A stretch of DNA of 64,000 nucleotides. It comes from Flavobacterium sp. N1994 (lineage in GTDB: Bacteria > Bacteroidota > Bacteroidia > Flavobacteriales > Flavobacteriaceae). Below, piece after piece: positions 17,458 through 27,900 of this stretch (position 1 is the stretch's first letter; each line of letters starts with the position of its first letter). Location of the stretch: contig NZ_CP109999.1 in assembly GCF_025947145.1 (NCBI RefSeq), forward strand, positions 248,001 through 312,000, written 5' to 3'. The notes beneath the pieces are model-generated. The model worked only from the letters and a program-made list of their open reading frames with translations, was not told the origin of the DNA and did no database searches. The position numbers were made by a program, and so were the translations under genes.

Positions 17458-17465
17458 TAACTTTG
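17458..17465 (+). promoter_or_regulatory. Candidate -7 element for the NDH-2-like gene
   Basis: TAACTTTG matches TAnnTTTG, 26 bases upstream of the start codon. No clear -33 partner was found, so this is tentative. Confidence 0.4.
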
Positions 17466-17490
17466 TTATTCACTCAGTTGAATTTCTAAA

Positions 17491-18795
17491 ATGAATATTC
17501 CTAATAGTTCTCTGAAAAGAGTAGTCATCATAGGTGGTGGATTTGCAGGCATCGCTTTAGCCAAAAAACTTAAAAATAAAAACCTTCAAGTAGTTTTACT
17601 TGACAAACACAACTATCATACTTTTCAACCCTTATTGTACCAAGTGGCTACAGGAGGGTTAGAAGCAGGATCGATTGCTTATCCTATTCGAAAAGTCATT
17701 CAGGAATATCCTAATTTTTATTTTAGATTAACTTCTGTCAAAGAAATTGACACACACAATCAAAAAATCATTTCTGAAATTGGCGATTTAAATTATGATT
17801 ACTTGGTCATTGCTACAGGTTCTAAAACCAATTATTTTGGCAATAAAGAAATAGAACGCAATGCCATGTCAATGAAGACCATTCCACAGTCACTAAATAT
17901 CCGTAGTTTGATTTTAGAAAACTTCGAACAGGCTGTTTTGATTAAAGATGAGGCTGAACGAAATGCTTTAATGAATTTTGTTCTTGTAGGTGCTGGTCCA
18001 ACTGGAGTAGAATTAGCTGGGGCTTTGGCCGAAATGAAAAAAGCCATTCTTCAAAAAGATTATCCTGATTTGGATATCTCCAAAATGCAAATCAATTTAA
18101 TTCAAAGCAACGATAGAGTTTTGAACACAATGAGTGAGAAATCCTCAAAAGCGGCTGAAGAATTTTTATTACAATTAGGAGTGAAAATTTGGAAAAACAT
18201 TCGCGTTACTAATTACGATGGAAGAATAATAACTACCAATACCGAATTGACATTTGATTCTGCCACCGTTATTTGGACAGCTGGAGTTCAAGGCGCTAAA
18301 GTGAATGGTTTGGATGCTAAATCATTGGTAGAAAAAGTTGAGAGAATAAGAGTAAATCAATACAATCAAGTGATAGGATACGACAATATCTTTGCTGTAG
18401 GTGATATCGCTTCAATGGAAACAGAAAAATATCCTCAAGGTCATCCCATGATGGCACAACCTGCAATACAACAAGGGGAGTTATTGGGAGAAAATTTAAT
18501 TCGATTACTGCGTATGCAAAAGATGGTAGCGTTTGAATACAATGATAAAGGTTCTATGGCTACAATTGGTAGAAACTTAGCTGTGGTTGATTTGCCTCAT
18601 TATCATTTTAGTGGTGTTTTTGCCTGGTTTGTGTGGATGTTTGTTCATTTGTTTTCTCTTATAGGTTTCAAAAATAAAGCAGTAGTTTTCTTGAATTGGG
18701 TTTACAATTACATTTGGTTTGACCGTGAAGGAAGATTAATTATTAGACCATACAAAAAGAAAAGTTTCACTACTTTTACTAATGATGAAGTTTAG
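17491..18795 (+). CDS. NDH-2-type NADH:quinone oxidoreductase
   Basis: A 434-residue FAD-dependent pyridine nucleotide-disulphide family protein. VVIIGGGFAGIALAKKL (about 11-27) is the FAD Rossmann site, VLVGAGPTGVELAGALAE (about 163-180) the NADH site, and FAVGDIASME the second FAD contact near 300. A hydrophobic C-terminal region (about 365-410, FAWFVWMFVHLFSLIGF) suits membrane association. It should pass electrons from NADH to menaquinone without pumping protons. Length matches bacterial type II dehydrogenases. It is followed after 3 bases by the dipeptidase gene, probably co-transcribed. Confidence 0.93.
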   Translation: MNIPNSSLKRVVIIGGGFAGIALAKKLKNKNLQVVLLDKHNYHTFQPLLYQVATGGLEAGSIAYPIRKVIQEYPNFYFRLTSVKEIDTHNQKIISEIGDLNYDYLVIATGSKTNYFGNKEIERNAMSMKTIPQSLNIRSLILENFEQAVLIKDEAERNALMNFVLVGAGPTGVELAGALAEMKKAILQKDYPDLDISKMQINLIQSNDRVLNTMSEKSSKAAEEFLLQLGVKIWKNIRVTNYDGRIITTNTELTFDSATVIWTAGVQGAKVNGLDAKSLVEKVERIRVNQYNQVIGYDNIFAVGDIASMETEKYPQGHPMMAQPAIQQGELLGENLIRLLRMQKMVAFEYNDKGSMATIGRNLAVVDLPHYHFSGVFAWFVWMFVHLFSLIGFKNKAVVFLNWVYNYIWFDREGRLIIRPYKKKSFTTFTNDEV

Positions 18796-18798
18796 TTT

Positions 18799-19461
18799 AT
18801 GAAACGAATAATTTATTTGACCCTAATAACAATGCTATTGTTCTCCTGCAAATCAAATTACCTTGATTCTAGGAAATCTCCAGTTTTACTTGATATAACT
18901 AAAGAAGTGGATAGTAATGCTTTTGTCAATTTAAGAAATTACAGTCGCGACTTTATTTTTGACATGAAATATGCCACTGCTGATAATTTTCTTAAAGATA
19001 AAGTATATCCTTGTGATGAATGTTTCCTCCGTGTAAAAACAGTAAAAGCATTATTGGCCGCTAATAAATCGTTTTTAAACAAAGGTTTCAGAATAAAATT
19101 GTATGACTGTTATCGCCCCAAATCGATTCAAAAGAAAATGTGGAAAATAGTACCTGATGCTAATTTTGTGGCTAATCCTAAAAAGGGATCAATTCACAAT
19201 CGAGGAGGAGCAGTAGATATTTCCTTAGTTGACTCACTTGGAATTGAAGTTAACATGGGTACAAAGTTTGACTTTTTTGGAAAAGAAGCCAGTCATAATT
19301 TTCAAAATCTTTCCCCAGAAATTCTGTCTAATAGAAAGTTTTTAAAAGAGATTATGCTTCAAAATAATTTTAAATCCTTCGATTCCGAATGGTGGCATTA
19401 TAACTTAACCGGAAGTAATAAAGACCAGGTTTCTAACTTAAAATGGCGTTGTCAAAATTAG
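18799..19461 (+). CDS. D-Ala-D-Ala dipeptidase, VanX/DdpX family, lipoprotein
   Basis: A 220-residue predicted lipoprotein (lipobox LFSC, cysteine about residue 17) with a zinc dipeptidase domain of the M15D family. Zinc and catalytic residues appear as SIHNRGGAVDIS (His and Asp, about 131-142) and a late SEWWHYN (Glu and His, about 195-201). The YDCYRP arginine near residue 100 is the family SxxxR region. In other bacteria it recycles D-Ala-D-Ala; the periplasmic lipid anchor here argues for cell-wall turnover rather than vancomycin resistance. It overlaps the next, convergent gene by 4 bases. Confidence 0.9.
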   Translation: MKRIIYLTLITMLLFSCKSNYLDSRKSPVLLDITKEVDSNAFVNLRNYSRDFIFDMKYATADNFLKDKVYPCDECFLRVKTVKALLAANKSFLNKGFRIKLYDCYRPKSIQKKMWKIVPDANFVANPKKGSIHNRGGAVDISLVDSLGIEVNMGTKFDFFGKEASHNFQNLSPEILSNRKFLKEIMLQNNFKSFDSEWWHYNLTGSNKDQVSNLKWRCQN

Positions 19462-20033
19462 TTTTCAATACACTTTAAGTAATCAATAAAATAATTTTCT
19501 GGATTATATGTTTTTTTATCCAATTCTGATGTGAGTTCTGTTTTTAAGGGATAATCAATAATCTCAGCTGCATATTTTACTCTCATAAAGGTAACTGGAG
19601 AAACTTTCAAGTCTTCATAATTTTCTTTTGAAAACACAAAAGAACCCGTCATAATTCTAATGTTGTTATTCTTTTCTTCATTATGAACTAAACTGCCACA
19701 AGTTTCGTTTCCTGCATATATTAAGTTGATGATTTTCCCATTGTTTAACTGAAAATAAATTCTAGAATTGGCATCAAAACAATACGCTTTGATAAAGTCG
19801 GAACTTCTTTGTAAAATTTGTGTTTCAAGACCTAAAATCCCATTGTTACTATATAACGAAAAGAAAATATCAGTCGAATTTCCAGCAAAACTTCTTTCAA
19901 AAATAATGGATTGCTTTAACAATTTATAAGTTCCTAAACTATCGGTAACATTGGTGTCGATTTCACATGGTTTTTGAGCAAAAGCTACTAAGTTTAATAG
20001 CAAGAATAACGATAAAACAAGATTTTTACTCAT
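19458..20033 (-). CDS. Secreted protein of unknown function
   Basis: A 191-residue secreted protein from the ATG at 20031-20033, which I prefer to an earlier in-frame ATG at 20078 because it places a clean Sec signal peptide (MSKNLVLSLFLLLNLVAFAQ) at the N-terminus. The mature part is beta-rich with two cysteine-containing segments (KPCEIDTN and NETCGSL). A periplasmic or surface location is likely. It lies 48 bases downstream of a methyltransferase gene on the same strand and converges on the dipeptidase gene. I do not recognise a family. Confidence 0.7.
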   Translation of the reverse strand: MSKNLVLSLFLLLNLVAFAQKPCEIDTNVTDSLGTYKLLKQSIIFERSFAGNSTDIFFSLYSNNGILGLETQILQRSSDFIKAYCFDANSRIYFQLNNGKIINLIYAGNETCGSLVHNEEKNNNIRIMTGSFVFSKENYEDLKVSPVTFMRVKYAAEIIDYPLKTELTSELDKKTYNPENYFIDYLKCIEN

Positions 20034-20081
20034 GACTTTAAAATTGATTTTTTGGTATTCGTGAACCTTTGGTTTCATGAT

Positions 20082-21263
20082 TTATTTTAATTTGCTGCAA
20101 AGTAAAACTATTTTATCATTATTCATATTGGTTGTAAAAAAACAATAGACATCACCACCTTCTTTAATTTTCCACTTTGTGCGTATGCTTTCTACAGATT
20201 CTGGAAAATTACGCGTAGTGACATTTGCTTTTTTATCCTTCAAAAATGATTTCATGTTTTGCTTGTTGTATTCCAAAATAGAATCAATTTTAAAAATCCT
20301 ACCAGGAAAATCTATCCTATTGTCGGAAGTATATATATGAGAATGTTGATGCAGTTTTTTGACTTCAAATTGTAATGCTATTTCATTAAATCCAGCCGCT
20401 TTCATAATGGCAGCATTAGGTTCATAAAGATATTTTTCTGGCAAAGAATAGACAACACTATCATTCTTTGTTTTTAAAACAAAAGAAAAGCTTTCGGTAT
20501 TGTTTTTTAGGAGATTAACAGTTGTTATGGAAACCGATTGATTATAGTTTTTTTCTAAAATCCACAGCAGTTCTTTTACTTCATTTTCTAAAGCAACAAC
20601 ATGAATTGCTTTTACGTTTTGTAATTCAGATAAGCCTGCAGTAATGTCGAGAATGGGTGCTGTTTTTACCATAATAGTAGAAGCGTATTCAAAGTAAAAA
20701 GTAAGCAAATCAGGAACATTCGGCAAGCAATCTTTAAGCATAAAAACCTTGCCTTTAGCATCATTTCTTCTAGAAGGATCAATATAAATCCAATCAAATT
20801 TTTGATTTAAGCTTTTCAAAATTTCTGAACTGTCTCCAGCCAAACATTGAATGTTTTTTATGTTCAATTGCTCAAAATTATGCTCTACTATTTCAGATAG
20901 TTCTATGTTGATTTCACAATGAGTAACTCGGTCTATTTTTTTTGAAAAGTAATAATCATCTACACCAAACCCTCCTGTTAAATCAATCAATGTTTCACCA
21001 GAAACTAGCTGTGATTTATATTCGGCTGTTTTTTCGGAGGAAGTTTGTTCAATCGATATTTTTACAGGATAAATAATGTTTTTGGCATTGAACCAAGTGG
21101 GTAGTTTGCTTTTTGATTTTTGTTTTCCAACAATCTGATTCAAAATAGAAGCCCAATCCTCATTAGAAAATTTGTTTTTTTGCAAAGCCAATTTGGTAAC
21201 ATCAACTTCTATGTTTGAATTGATGAACTCTTGAATATCGGCAGACAATAGTGATTTATTCAC
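20082..21263 (-). CDS. SAM-dependent methyltransferase with THUMP-like C-terminal domain
   Basis: A 393-residue class I methyltransferase of the Bacteroidota THUMP-like family. Motif I is LIDLTGGFGVDDYYFSKK (about 92-109), and FDWIYIDPSRRNDAKG (about 157-172) resembles the DPPY-type catalytic loop with DPSR in place. The C-terminal half (about 290-393) matches the THUMP-like domain position, suggesting an RNA substrate. It is the fourth gene of a minus-strand run with tsaD, rsmE and others, so it may belong to a translation-related operon. The substrate nucleoside is unknown. Confidence 0.85.
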   Translation of the reverse strand: MNKSLLSADIQEFINSNIEVDVTKLALQKNKFSNEDWASILNQIVGKQKSKSKLPTWFNAKNIIYPVKISIEQTSSEKTAEYKSQLVSGETLIDLTGGFGVDDYYFSKKIDRVTHCEINIELSEIVEHNFEQLNIKNIQCLAGDSSEILKSLNQKFDWIYIDPSRRNDAKGKVFMLKDCLPNVPDLLTFYFEYASTIMVKTAPILDITAGLSELQNVKAIHVVALENEVKELLWILEKNYNQSVSITTVNLLKNNTESFSFVLKTKNDSVVYSLPEKYLYEPNAAIMKAAGFNEIALQFEVKKLHQHSHIYTSDNRIDFPGRIFKIDSILEYNKQNMKSFLKDKKANVTTRNFPESVESIRTKWKIKEGGDVYCFFTTNMNNDKIVLLCSKLK

Positions 21264-21274
21264 TCAGTATATTT

Positions 21275-21916
21275 TTAATTATTAAAAATATAGTTTAAAA
21301 TATTCGCTCCCATTTTTAAGGCTTTTTCACGAACTTCTTTGGGATCACTGTGTACTTCAGGATCTTCCCAACCATCTCCCAAATCACATTCGAACGTATA
21401 GAGAAAAACTAATCGGTTATCGATGAAAATCCCAAAGGCTTGCGCTCTTTTTCCATCATGTTCATGAATTTTGGGCAACCCGTTAGCAAACAAATTTGGT
21501 TTTTGAAAAATAGGATGATTAGCAGGAATTTCTACCAAATCATTATTCGGAAATATTCGTTTGATTTCTCTTCGAATGTATTGATCCATGCCATAATTAT
21601 CGTCGGCATGAAGAAACCCTCCAGAAAGCATATAGTTTCTTAGATTGATCACTTCAGTATCACTAAAGACCACATTACCATGCCCAGTCATATGAACATA
21701 GGGATAGGAAAAAAGATCTGGACTTCCTGGTTCTACAGTAGCTGGCTTTGATTTTAAATTGGTATTTAGTGTTTGATTGGCATATTTTACCAAATTGGAT
21801 AATGAAGTTGGATTAGCATACCAATCGCCACCACCATTATATTTTAGCAATGCAATTTCTTGGGAATAAGACCAACTTGAAATTAAAAGAAGAAGAAGAA
21901 GTATTATTTTTTTCAT
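21275..21916 (-). CDS. DUF4159 family secreted protein
   Basis: A 213-residue protein with a Sec signal peptide (about 1-18, WSYSQE end) and a DUF4159 domain. LLKYNGGGDWYANPTSL at the mature N-terminus, the DLFSYPYVHMTGHGNVVFSD block and the LRNYMLSGGFLHADDNYG block are typical, and the fold resembles a glutamine-amidotransferase-like Rossmann. The family is often found with gliding or envelope genes in Bacteroidota, but no enzymatic role is established. It overlaps the upstream thioredoxin-fold gene by 4 bases. Confidence 0.9.
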   Translation of the reverse strand: MKKIILLLLLLISSWSYSQEIALLKYNGGGDWYANPTSLSNLVKYANQTLNTNLKSKPATVEPGSPDLFSYPYVHMTGHGNVVFSDTEVINLRNYMLSGGFLHADDNYGMDQYIRREIKRIFPNNDLVEIPANHPIFQKPNLFANGLPKIHEHDGKRAQAFGIFIDNRLVFLYTFECDLGDGWEDPEVHSDPKEVREKALKMGANILNYIFNN

Positions 21917-23118
21917 TTGATATGCTTTTTGACTTCTAACAGAAGAGGATCTAGTGCGTCACTTTTTAGGTTTAAATTATCGGCAAAGATTTTACCTTTT
22001 TGGGCATAATCAAAAGCTTGCTTATAGTCTTTTACTTTTAAACATAATTTAGTCATAAGTACATATTTATCCATCGACTCACCGAAATCCATTAAATGTT
22101 TCCCCCAGTTTATGGCTAACAATAATCCTTTTTTATCAGGTACAGTTTCGAGGTAGGTGTTGCAGATGTCACTGAGCATAACGGGATCTTTCCATGAATA
22201 TTTCTCCACATTTTCAGAAGTTACTTTTTGATATTTTTTCCAATTAGGAGTCCCAGATAGAATTTGAACATCAAATCGATATAATAATGAATCTATTTTT
22301 TGAAAGTGAAAAGCTTCCGCTACCAACCGTTTTTTATCATAATTGATTGTGTCGATAGCCTCTACAAAAGGTCTTAATGTTTGAGATACAGTATAGACTA
22401 TTTTTTTATCTACTCTTGTGGGTGAGATCACTTTGTAAAAGGCTTCTTTGTTTTGAACTACAAATTTAAATTCATCGGTATCAAAATTATTGATTCCATT
22501 AGAGAAGACTTTCCAGTTAGGCTCTGTAAATCGCTCCTCTACCGTTTTTGTACTAAAGTATTTTTGCGTAATTGGCGTAGCATCAAAACCCGCTTTCCGA
22601 ATCGTTGTTATGTATTTCAAACACTTATCTATATTTGATGGATCATTGATAAAGGCATTCTTTATATTGGGCAACTGATTTTCAGGTAATAAAACATCAT
22701 TTCCTTCAGAGAGAAAAGCTTCTTTTTTTAATTCACCTGAAACACAATAGAGTAAATTTTCATTAGAATCTAAAAAGGCAAATGTTGGAAAATTAAGGAC
22801 TTTGAATTGATTTCGAAACTTGGTTTTTAGTTCTAGCCCATAAGTTGTTGTGCCGTCAACTGCCATACGGACATAGTTTTTTCTATAAAATGCGGTGACA
22901 GTACTATCTGTGAAAATCTCATTCTTCATTTTGTTACAATGTGGACACCAGCTAGCATAAAAGAAGATGATTAGAGGTTTTTTTTCAACCTTTGATAAAG
23001 CCAATGTTTCATTATAATTTTTATCCATAAAAAGCGTTTGCTTTTGGCTCAAAAGGATAGTCGAATTTAGCAGTAACAATAAAAATAAAATAAATCTTTT
23101 AAGCATTGTATTATTCAT
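21913..23118 (-). CDS. Thioredoxin-fold protein, periplasmic
   Basis: A 401-residue exported protein with an N-terminal hydrophobic signal (about 8-25). A thioredoxin-like domain follows, with the active site YASWCPHCNKMK (CPHC, about residues 57-60) and the cis-proline segment NFPTFAFLD. The C-terminal 250 residues are helical, TPR-like (KAGFDA, LLAINWGKHLMDFG, DYKQAFDYAQKGKIFAD). It probably acts as a periplasmic thiol oxidoreductase or partner of an envelope assembly step. It overlaps rsmE by 8 bases and the DUF4159 gene by 4 bases. Confidence 0.85.
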   Translation of the reverse strand: MNNTMLKRFILFLLLLLNSTILLSQKQTLFMDKNYNETLALSKVEKKPLIIFFYASWCPHCNKMKNEIFTDSTVTAFYRKNYVRMAVDGTTTYGLELKTKFRNQFKVLNFPTFAFLDSNENLLYCVSGELKKEAFLSEGNDVLLPENQLPNIKNAFINDPSNIDKCLKYITTIRKAGFDATPITQKYFSTKTVEERFTEPNWKVFSNGINNFDTDEFKFVVQNKEAFYKVISPTRVDKKIVYTVSQTLRPFVEAIDTINYDKKRLVAEAFHFQKIDSLLYRFDVQILSGTPNWKKYQKVTSENVEKYSWKDPVMLSDICNTYLETVPDKKGLLLAINWGKHLMDFGESMDKYVLMTKLCLKVKDYKQAFDYAQKGKIFADNLNLKSDALDPLLLEVKKHIK

Positions 23119-23815
23119 TTGTAAAAACTACGCTATGACAGGCCACAATTGCCGCTGTTTCAGTTCGTAAACGGGTGGCTCCCAAAGATACAGGAATAAA
23201 ATTATTTTCAAGGGCTAGTTGGATTTCTTTAACAGAAAAATCGCCTTCAGGACCAATTAAAATGGTAACATCTTCATTGTTTTTTAATTCATTTTTCAGC
23301 GATTTTTTATCGGTTTCTTCACAATGTGCCATAAATAATTGTCCCGATTTCTTGGTTTTGATGAAATCTTTGAAAAGAATAGGTTCGTTTAATTTGGGCA
23401 AATAATAATGTAAAGATTGCTTCATGGCACTTTCCAAAATCTTCTGAAATCGATCGGTTTTAATGACTTTTCGTTCGGAATGCTCACAGATAATAGGGGT
23501 GATTTCTTGTATACCAATTTCCGTCGCTTTTTCTAAAAACCATTCGTAGCGTTCGTTCATTTTGGTTGGAGCAACGGCAAGATGCAAATGAAATTTAGGA
23601 GTTTCTTGCTTTTCAGTGGCATTAATCTTAACGGTGCATTTATTATCTGAAGCAATTGTAATTTCGGTTGTAAACAAAAAACCTAAACCATTGGTAACAT
23701 GCAAAACATCGCCTTCTTTTTTGCGCAAGACTTTAATAATGTGTTTGCTTTCTTCTTTGTCAAAAACAAACGAAGTGTCGCTTTCAGTTATGTTTGGATT
23801 GTAGAATAATTGCAT
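23111..23815 (-). CDS. rsmE: 16S rRNA (uracil-1498-N3)-methyltransferase
   Basis: A 234-residue SPOUT (trefoil knot) methyltransferase acting on U1498 of 16S rRNA in the 30S subunit. ILIGPEGDFSVKE and SLGATRLRTETAAI form the knotted SAM pocket, and ERYEWFLEKATEIGIQEITP, shortened here, is the central block. The N-terminal PUA-like domain (residues 1-70) includes HIIKVLRKKEGD. It starts 2 bases after tsaD and overlaps the thioredoxin-fold gene by 8 bases, so expression is coupled to tsaD. Confidence 0.96.
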   Translation of the reverse strand: MQLFYNPNITESDTSFVFDKEESKHIIKVLRKKEGDVLHVTNGLGFLFTTEITIASDNKCTVKINATEKQETPKFHLHLAVAPTKMNERYEWFLEKATEIGIQEITPIICEHSERKVIKTDRFQKILESAMKQSLHYYLPKLNEPILFKDFIKTKKSGQLFMAHCEETDKKSLKNELKNNEDVTILIGPEGDFSVKEIQLALENNFIPVSLGATRLRTETAAIVACHSVVFTNE

Positions 23816-23817
23816 AG

Positions 23818-24840
23818 TTAAAATTCAATTCGGGCTTTAGAAACCACATTAGCATCTGAAAAACGTTGATGCAAAAACTTCTGATAGCCCACAATACCAA
23901 TCATGGCAGCGTTATCTGTAGTGTATTCAAATTTTGGGATAAAGGTTTTCCAGCCGTATTTACTTTCAGCTTCTTTTAAGGTATTTCGAATACCTGAATT
24001 AGCAGAAACTCCTCCACCAATAGCAATTTGCGTAATACCCGTTTCGGCTACAGCCAATTTTAATTTATCCATCAAAATTTCAATAATGATGTGTTGCACC
24101 GAAGCACAAATATCGGCTTTGTTTTCTTCGACAAAGTTGGGATTCTCCAATACATTTTTTTGAACAAAATATAATATCTGAGTCTTTAATCCAGAAAAGC
24201 TAAAGTTCAAGCCTTCCACTTTTGGTTTCGTGAAAAGATATTTGTTAGGATTGCCCTCTTTAGCAAATTGATCAATTAATGGACCACCTGGGTAGGGAAG
24301 TCCTAATATTTTAGCGGTTTTATCAAACGCTTCTCCAACAGCATCATCAGTAGTTTCTCCGATAATTTCCATATGGAAAAAATCAATAACCTTCACAATT
24401 TGAGTGTGTCCTCCCGAAATAGTCAAGGCTAAAAAAGGGAAGGTTGGTTTATCATACCCTTCTTCATCAATAAAATGAGCCAAAATATGAGCATGCATGT
24501 GATTCACGGCAAGCAAAGGAATATCCAATGCCATCGCCATCGATTTAGCAAAAGAAGAACCCACTAAAAGCGACCCCATCAATCCAGGACCTTGAGTAAA
24601 AGCTATTGCTGACAGTTGATTTTTGGTGATGTTTGCTTTTTTCAAAGCAACATCAATTACAGGAACTATGTTTTGTTGGTGGGCTCTTGAAGCCAATTCG
24701 GGAACGACACCACCATACTCTTCATGGATACTTTGCCTAGCTACTACATTCGATAGAACTTTGTCATTTCTTAAAACAGCAGCAGCAGTATCATCGCATG
24801 AACTTTCGATGGCTAATATAAAAACTTCTTCGGGATGCAT
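23818..24840 (-). CDS. tsaD: tRNA N6-adenosine threonylcarbamoyltransferase
   Basis: A 340-residue ASKHA-fold protein of the TsaD/Kae1/Qri7 family. With TsaB and TsaE it transfers the threonylcarbamoyl group from TC-AMP to A37 of ANN-decoding tRNAs. The metal ligands are in VNHMHAHILAHF, shown as NHMHAHI near residue 111. ESSCDDTAAAVL is the N-terminal phosphate loop and ISGGHTQIV with GEAFDKTAKILGLPYPGGP the rest of the nucleotide site. Length is typical. It heads a minus-strand run (tsaD, rsmE, thioredoxin-fold gene, DUF4159) and is divergent from tamB. Confidence 0.98.
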   Translation of the reverse strand: MHPEEVFILAIESSCDDTAAAVLRNDKVLSNVVARQSIHEEYGGVVPELASRAHQQNIVPVIDVALKKANITKNQLSAIAFTQGPGLMGSLLVGSSFAKSMAMALDIPLLAVNHMHAHILAHFIDEEGYDKPTFPFLALTISGGHTQIVKVIDFFHMEIIGETTDDAVGEAFDKTAKILGLPYPGGPLIDQFAKEGNPNKYLFTKPKVEGLNFSFSGLKTQILYFVQKNVLENPNFVEENKADICASVQHIIIEILMDKLKLAVAETGITQIAIGGGVSANSGIRNTLKEAESKYGWKTFIPKFEYTTDNAAMIGIVGYQKFLHQRFSDANVVSKARIEF

Positions 24841-24939
24841 AAAAGGCGCGATTTTTGATTTATATTTGACAATCTAAAGAAAAATCAAATGTAAAGATTT
24901 TTTACAAAGGTAAATTTCTTTCGTAAGCCATGATAATAA

Positions 24940-27900
24940 TTGGAAAAAATTAAAACAAATAGCGGTTTTAAAAAATTTCGGAAAATACTTTTTCGAACGA
25001 TTGTTGGGCTAATCCTACTCTTATTATTAGTCAGCATTACCTTGTCTTTGCCAGTGGTGCAAAGTAAAATTGCTCATTATGCTACTGAAAAAATCAACAA
25101 AAGCTATGGCACTCATATCAATATTGATGCGGTTGCCATAACCTTTTTTGGAGGGATAAAGCTAAAGCAAGTCTTAATTCTAGACCATCATCAAGATACT
25201 TTAATTTATTCACAAAGAATCAAAACTACGGTTTTAGATTTCAAAAAATTAATGGATGGCAAGTTGATTTTTGGAGACCTAAGGTTAGATAACTTTTATC
25301 TTCAAATTAAGAATTACAAAGGAGAAAAAGAAACGAACCTCGATTTGTTCATCGCCGCTTTTGACGACGGAAAGCCAAGTAGCGGAAAGTTTTTAATGAC
25401 TTCAGATAATATATATCTAACCAAGAGCCGCTTTGTGATGTTAGATGAAAACAGAGCAGATCCAAAAGATGTCGACTTTACGCAACTCGATGCGCATTTA
25501 AAGAAATTCAAAATAAAAGGACCAAATGTTACTGCCAACATTGCAGCAATGACTTTTCATGATCATCGTGGGGTTACCGTTGATAATTTGCTTGCGGATT
25601 TCACCTATACTAAAAAGAATATTAGATTAGAAAACCTTGAAGTGAGAACCCCAGAGTCTTATTTGAACGGAATGGTAATTCTTAATTACAATAAGGACAA
25701 CCATGACTTCAGTAATTTCAACAATAGAGTTAAATTTGATGTTGCGATTGACAGTTCTACCTTGTCAACAAACGATATTCGCCACTTCTATAGTGAATTA
25801 GCTCCCAACCAAAAGTTCTATCTGAACTCCAAAATCAAAGGAACCTTAAATGATTTCTATGCTACGGATATGTATTTGCAGGATAGAAAGAATTCAATCA
25901 TCAAAGGAGACGTTAACTTCAAAAATCTTTTTCCAAGAGCTCCTGGTGCTTTTTACATGAAGGGTAAGTTTAATAAAATAGCTTCCAATTATAAAGATTT
26001 GACAAAACTATTGCCTAATATTCTCGGGAAGAAATTGCCTTCTTCTTTAGACAAATTGGGACAGTTTTATTATGCTGGAGATGCCGAAGTAACCCAAACT
26101 TACATCAATACCAATTTCATTATGAATACGGCACTTGGTATTGTTGAGTCTGATTTGCACATGTCTAATCTCAATACTATTGACAATGCGAAATACCAAG
26201 GAAATGTCATCTTAGACGGATTTGATATTGGTGCTTTGATAAACGAAAAAAGTCTAGGAAAAGTGTCTCTTAATTTGGATGTCGACGGAAAAGGATTTAC
26301 CCGAAAATATTTAAACACCACTTTTGTTGGCGATATTTTTCAATTGAAATATAACGGTTATAATTATACCAAGGTTATCGTTGACGGAAGCTTTAAAGAA
26401 CCCATATTTAAAGGTAAATTCTATGTAAACGACCCTAATTTATTCATGGATTTCAACGGAGTGTTAGATTTGTCCAAAAGAGAAAACATTTATGATTTCC
26501 ATACCAAAATAGATTATGCTAATCTGCAAAAACTGAACTTTATAAAAGATTCAATTGCTGTTTTTAAAGGGGATATTGTGATTAAAGCCACAGGGAATTC
26601 GTTGGATAATTTGAAAGGGGATTTCTTATTAACCAATGCTTCTTACCAAAACAGAAAAGATCTTTATTTTATCGATTACCTGAATGTCAATTCTAGTTTT
26701 GATGCTACTGGAGAACGAGCGGTGGTTGTCAATTCTCCCGATGCCATCGAAGGTACCGTTGTTGGAAAATATAAGCTGGCCGAAGTACAAAAAATAGTAG
26801 AGAATTCAATGGGAAGTTTGTACCGAAATTACAGACCCAATAAAGTCACTCCCAACCAATACCTGAAGTTTGATTTTTCATTGCATAGTAAAATCATTGA
26901 GATTTTTAATCCTAATATTTCTTTGGCTAAAAACACCACATTAAAAGGAAATATCAGCTCAGACACCAAAAACTTTAAGCTCGATTTTATATCACCACAA
27001 ATTGTAGCGTACAACAATACGTTTGATAAGTTAGTCTTTCAAGTAGATAATAAAAATCCGTTATACAGTTCTTATGTGCAGCTTGATTCCATCAAGACCA
27101 AGTACTATAAAATAAGAGATTTTAGTATGATTAACACGATAGTTAACGATAGCTTGTACTTTAGATCGGAGTTTAAAGGGGGTAAAGAAGGCAAGGATTT
27201 TTACAACTTGAATTTCTACCATACCATTAATAAGGAGAATAAAAACGTAATCGGATTTAATAAATCAGAGCTTCAGTTCAAAGACTTTTTATGGAATTTA
27301 AATGAAAAAGAAAGCAAGGAGAATAATAAAATTGTTTTTGATAAAAAGCTGAATAACTTTTCTTTTGAAAACATAATACTGTCCCATGAAAATCAAAGTA
27401 TGAGTTTTGTAGGATTGCTGCAAGGCAAGCAGAATAAGGACTTAGAGCTCAACTTTACTAATGTCGATTTAAACAAAATTACCCCCGATGTAGAGAAGTT
27501 TAAGTTTGATGGAAATCTGAATGGTAAAGTTAATTTCAAGCAAAACAATACGGTTTTCCAACCTACTTCGACACTTAAGATAGATAGTTTGAAAGTGAAC
27601 GACATCGCTTTAGGAGATTTAAATTTGGACATCAGAGGAGACGAATCGCTCCGAACGTTTCATTTAAAATCAACTTTAGAAAACAAAAATGTTGAATCTT
27701 TTAGTGCTGAAGGAAATATTTCGGTCTTTGATAATAAAACAGCTTTGGATGTTGACCTCAGTTTTGACAAATTTAATCTAGGCGTTTTAGGCAAAATTGG
27801 AGGCGATGTGATTACTAACATAAGAGGATTTGCTTCAGGAAATGCTAGGATTAATGGGGATGTTGATAATTTAGATTATAATGGAAGATTGTTTGTTAAT